Of a stretch of 64,000 nucleotides of DNA, positions 63,461 through 64,000 are shown piece after piece. The stretch comes from Synechocystis sp. PCC 7509 (lineage in GTDB: Bacteria > Cyanobacteriota > Cyanobacteriia > Cyanobacteriales > Chroococcidiopsidaceae), in contig NZ_ALVU02000001.1 in the NCBI RefSeq assembly GCF_000332075.2, positions 3,112,324 through 3,176,323 on the forward strand, given 5' to 3'. The stretch's first letter is position 1, and every line of letters starts with the position of its first letter. Below the pieces are notes generated by a model. It ran no database searches. It saw only the letters and a list, made by a program, of their open reading frames with translations, and was not told the DNA's origin. The position numbers were made by a program, and so were the translations under genes.

Positions 63461-63958
63461 ATGACTGCTGTTTCTAACCTGCAATTAAAGACTTCGCCTT
63501 GGCAAACTATTGTCCTATTAACCTTGAGTTTATGGCTGGGTGCAAGCTTAATTTTAGACTGGGTAATTATGCCTAGTTTATATGTGTCAGGGATGATGAC
63601 ACAAGCGGGTTTTACTTCCGCAGGTTATCTAATTTTCTGGAATTTCAACCGGATTGAATTAGTAGCGGCGGCGGTAGTATTAACTGGCGTACTAGCTTTA
63701 AATAAAACAGCTTTTGTAAGCAATAGCTGGCGACGCGGTGCGGTGATTTTGTCAGGAATGATGTTAGCTGTAGCTTTAACCAATGCCTACTTTTTGACTC
63801 CGCAAATGTGCGCTACAGGAGTCCAGCTAAATTTGTTTGAAGCTGTTGAAGTTCCTAGCACAATGAACAACTTGCACGTTGCTTACTGGCTATTAGAAGC
63901 AATTAAGTTAGCTATAGGTGGTACGCTTTTGGGTTGGTGTTTTCGTCAACAAGCTTAA
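63461..63958 (+). CDS. four-helix membrane protein, DUF4149-like
   Basis: A 165-residue protein with four hydrophobic segments, opening WQTIVLLTLSLWLGASLILD and WVIMPSLYVSGMMTQAG, then LVAAAVVLTGVLALNK, AVILSGMMLAVALTNAYFLT and a final WLLEAIKLAIGGTLLGWCFR. The WLG-S and P-LY pattern resembles DUF4149 proteins, but the match is by eye only. ATG with AGAGGAAAT upstream. The downstream region ends at the window edge. Confidence 0.6.
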   Translation: MTAVSNLQLKTSPWQTIVLLTLSLWLGASLILDWVIMPSLYVSGMMTQAGFTSAGYLIFWNFNRIELVAAAVVLTGVLALNKTAFVSNSWRRGAVILSGMMLAVALTNAYFLTPQMCATGVQLNLFEAVEVPSTMNNLHVAYWLLEAIKLAIGGTLLGWCFRQQA

Positions 63959-64000
63959 GAAATTTTGAACCATCTAAACATTGAAAGCCTTTCATAGTGA

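Overview
The window comes from a cyanobacterial chromosome. It encodes photosystem II PsbX, cytochrome b6f PetG, Ycf66, Ycf46, the ARC6-like division protein ZipN/Ftn2, cyAbrB, a FurA-type regulator and an HpsA locus. The octamer GCGATCGC (HIP1), typical of many cyanobacteria, occurs throughout. The species cannot be named from the sequence alone. Gene order is mostly that of a housekeeping chromosome; one small region (about 16.7-20.0 kb) is a mobile-element graveyard.

Layout. 0-6.2 kb: 3' end of purL, purF, an Uma2 nuclease, chorismate lyase, tRNA-Leu(GAG), accC and a YggT protein. 6.4-12 kb: psbX, ycf66, two tandem TolB-like lipoproteins, the iron-sulfur subunit of succinate dehydrogenase, a cyAbrB regulator after a long leader, and a CPBP membrane protease. 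12-16.7 kb: cobalamin genes cobL and cobH, a 2H phosphoesterase, holA, a DUF4168 protein and ureE. 16.7-20 kb: remnants of IS6-like and IS1-like transposases, then an ISAs1-type element split by an apparently intact IS5-type element with a -1 frameshift site. 20-27.5 kb: an MlaE-type permease, ppx, the plastoquinone prenyltransferase, a nitrilase-family amidase, class II aldolase, DUF3303 and a second Uma2 gene. 27.7-33.4 kb: tRNA-Lys(TTT), an aldose epimerase coupled to pdhA, zipN/ftn2, petG, rsmD and hisH. 33.4-38.9 kb: a peptidase C15-like protein, a DUF3370 protein, a GT39-type glycosyltransferase, an unknown 440-residue protein and furA. 38.9-44.8 kb: an SH3 protein, then the ribosome/RNase P/membrane-insertion cluster rpmH-rnpA-PH-yidC-jag-DUF177-ycf46, and a DUF2808 protein. 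45-48.3 kb: the three-subunit transhydrogenase pntA1-pntA2-pntB. 48.4-55.1 kb: hpsA and three pseudopilin genes. 55.5-64 kb: rpmB, htpG, clpB, recN, a second DUF2808 protein and a four-helix membrane protein.

How the genes work together. purL/purF feed purine synthesis. Chorismate lyase and the UbiA-type prenyltransferase make and prenylate 4-hydroxybenzoate for plastoquinone. PsbX, PetG, succinate dehydrogenase and transhydrogenase act in thylakoid or respiratory electron flow. RnpA, L34, YidC and Jag form the conserved RNA-processing/insertion cluster. HpsA and its three partners look like the tip set of a type II secretion/type IV pilus pseudopilus and are the most unusual coding region.

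Several families of small palindromes lie between genes. One copy supplies the stop codon of cobH, and another sits inside the pnt operon. No CRISPR array, prophage or recognisable defence island was seen.
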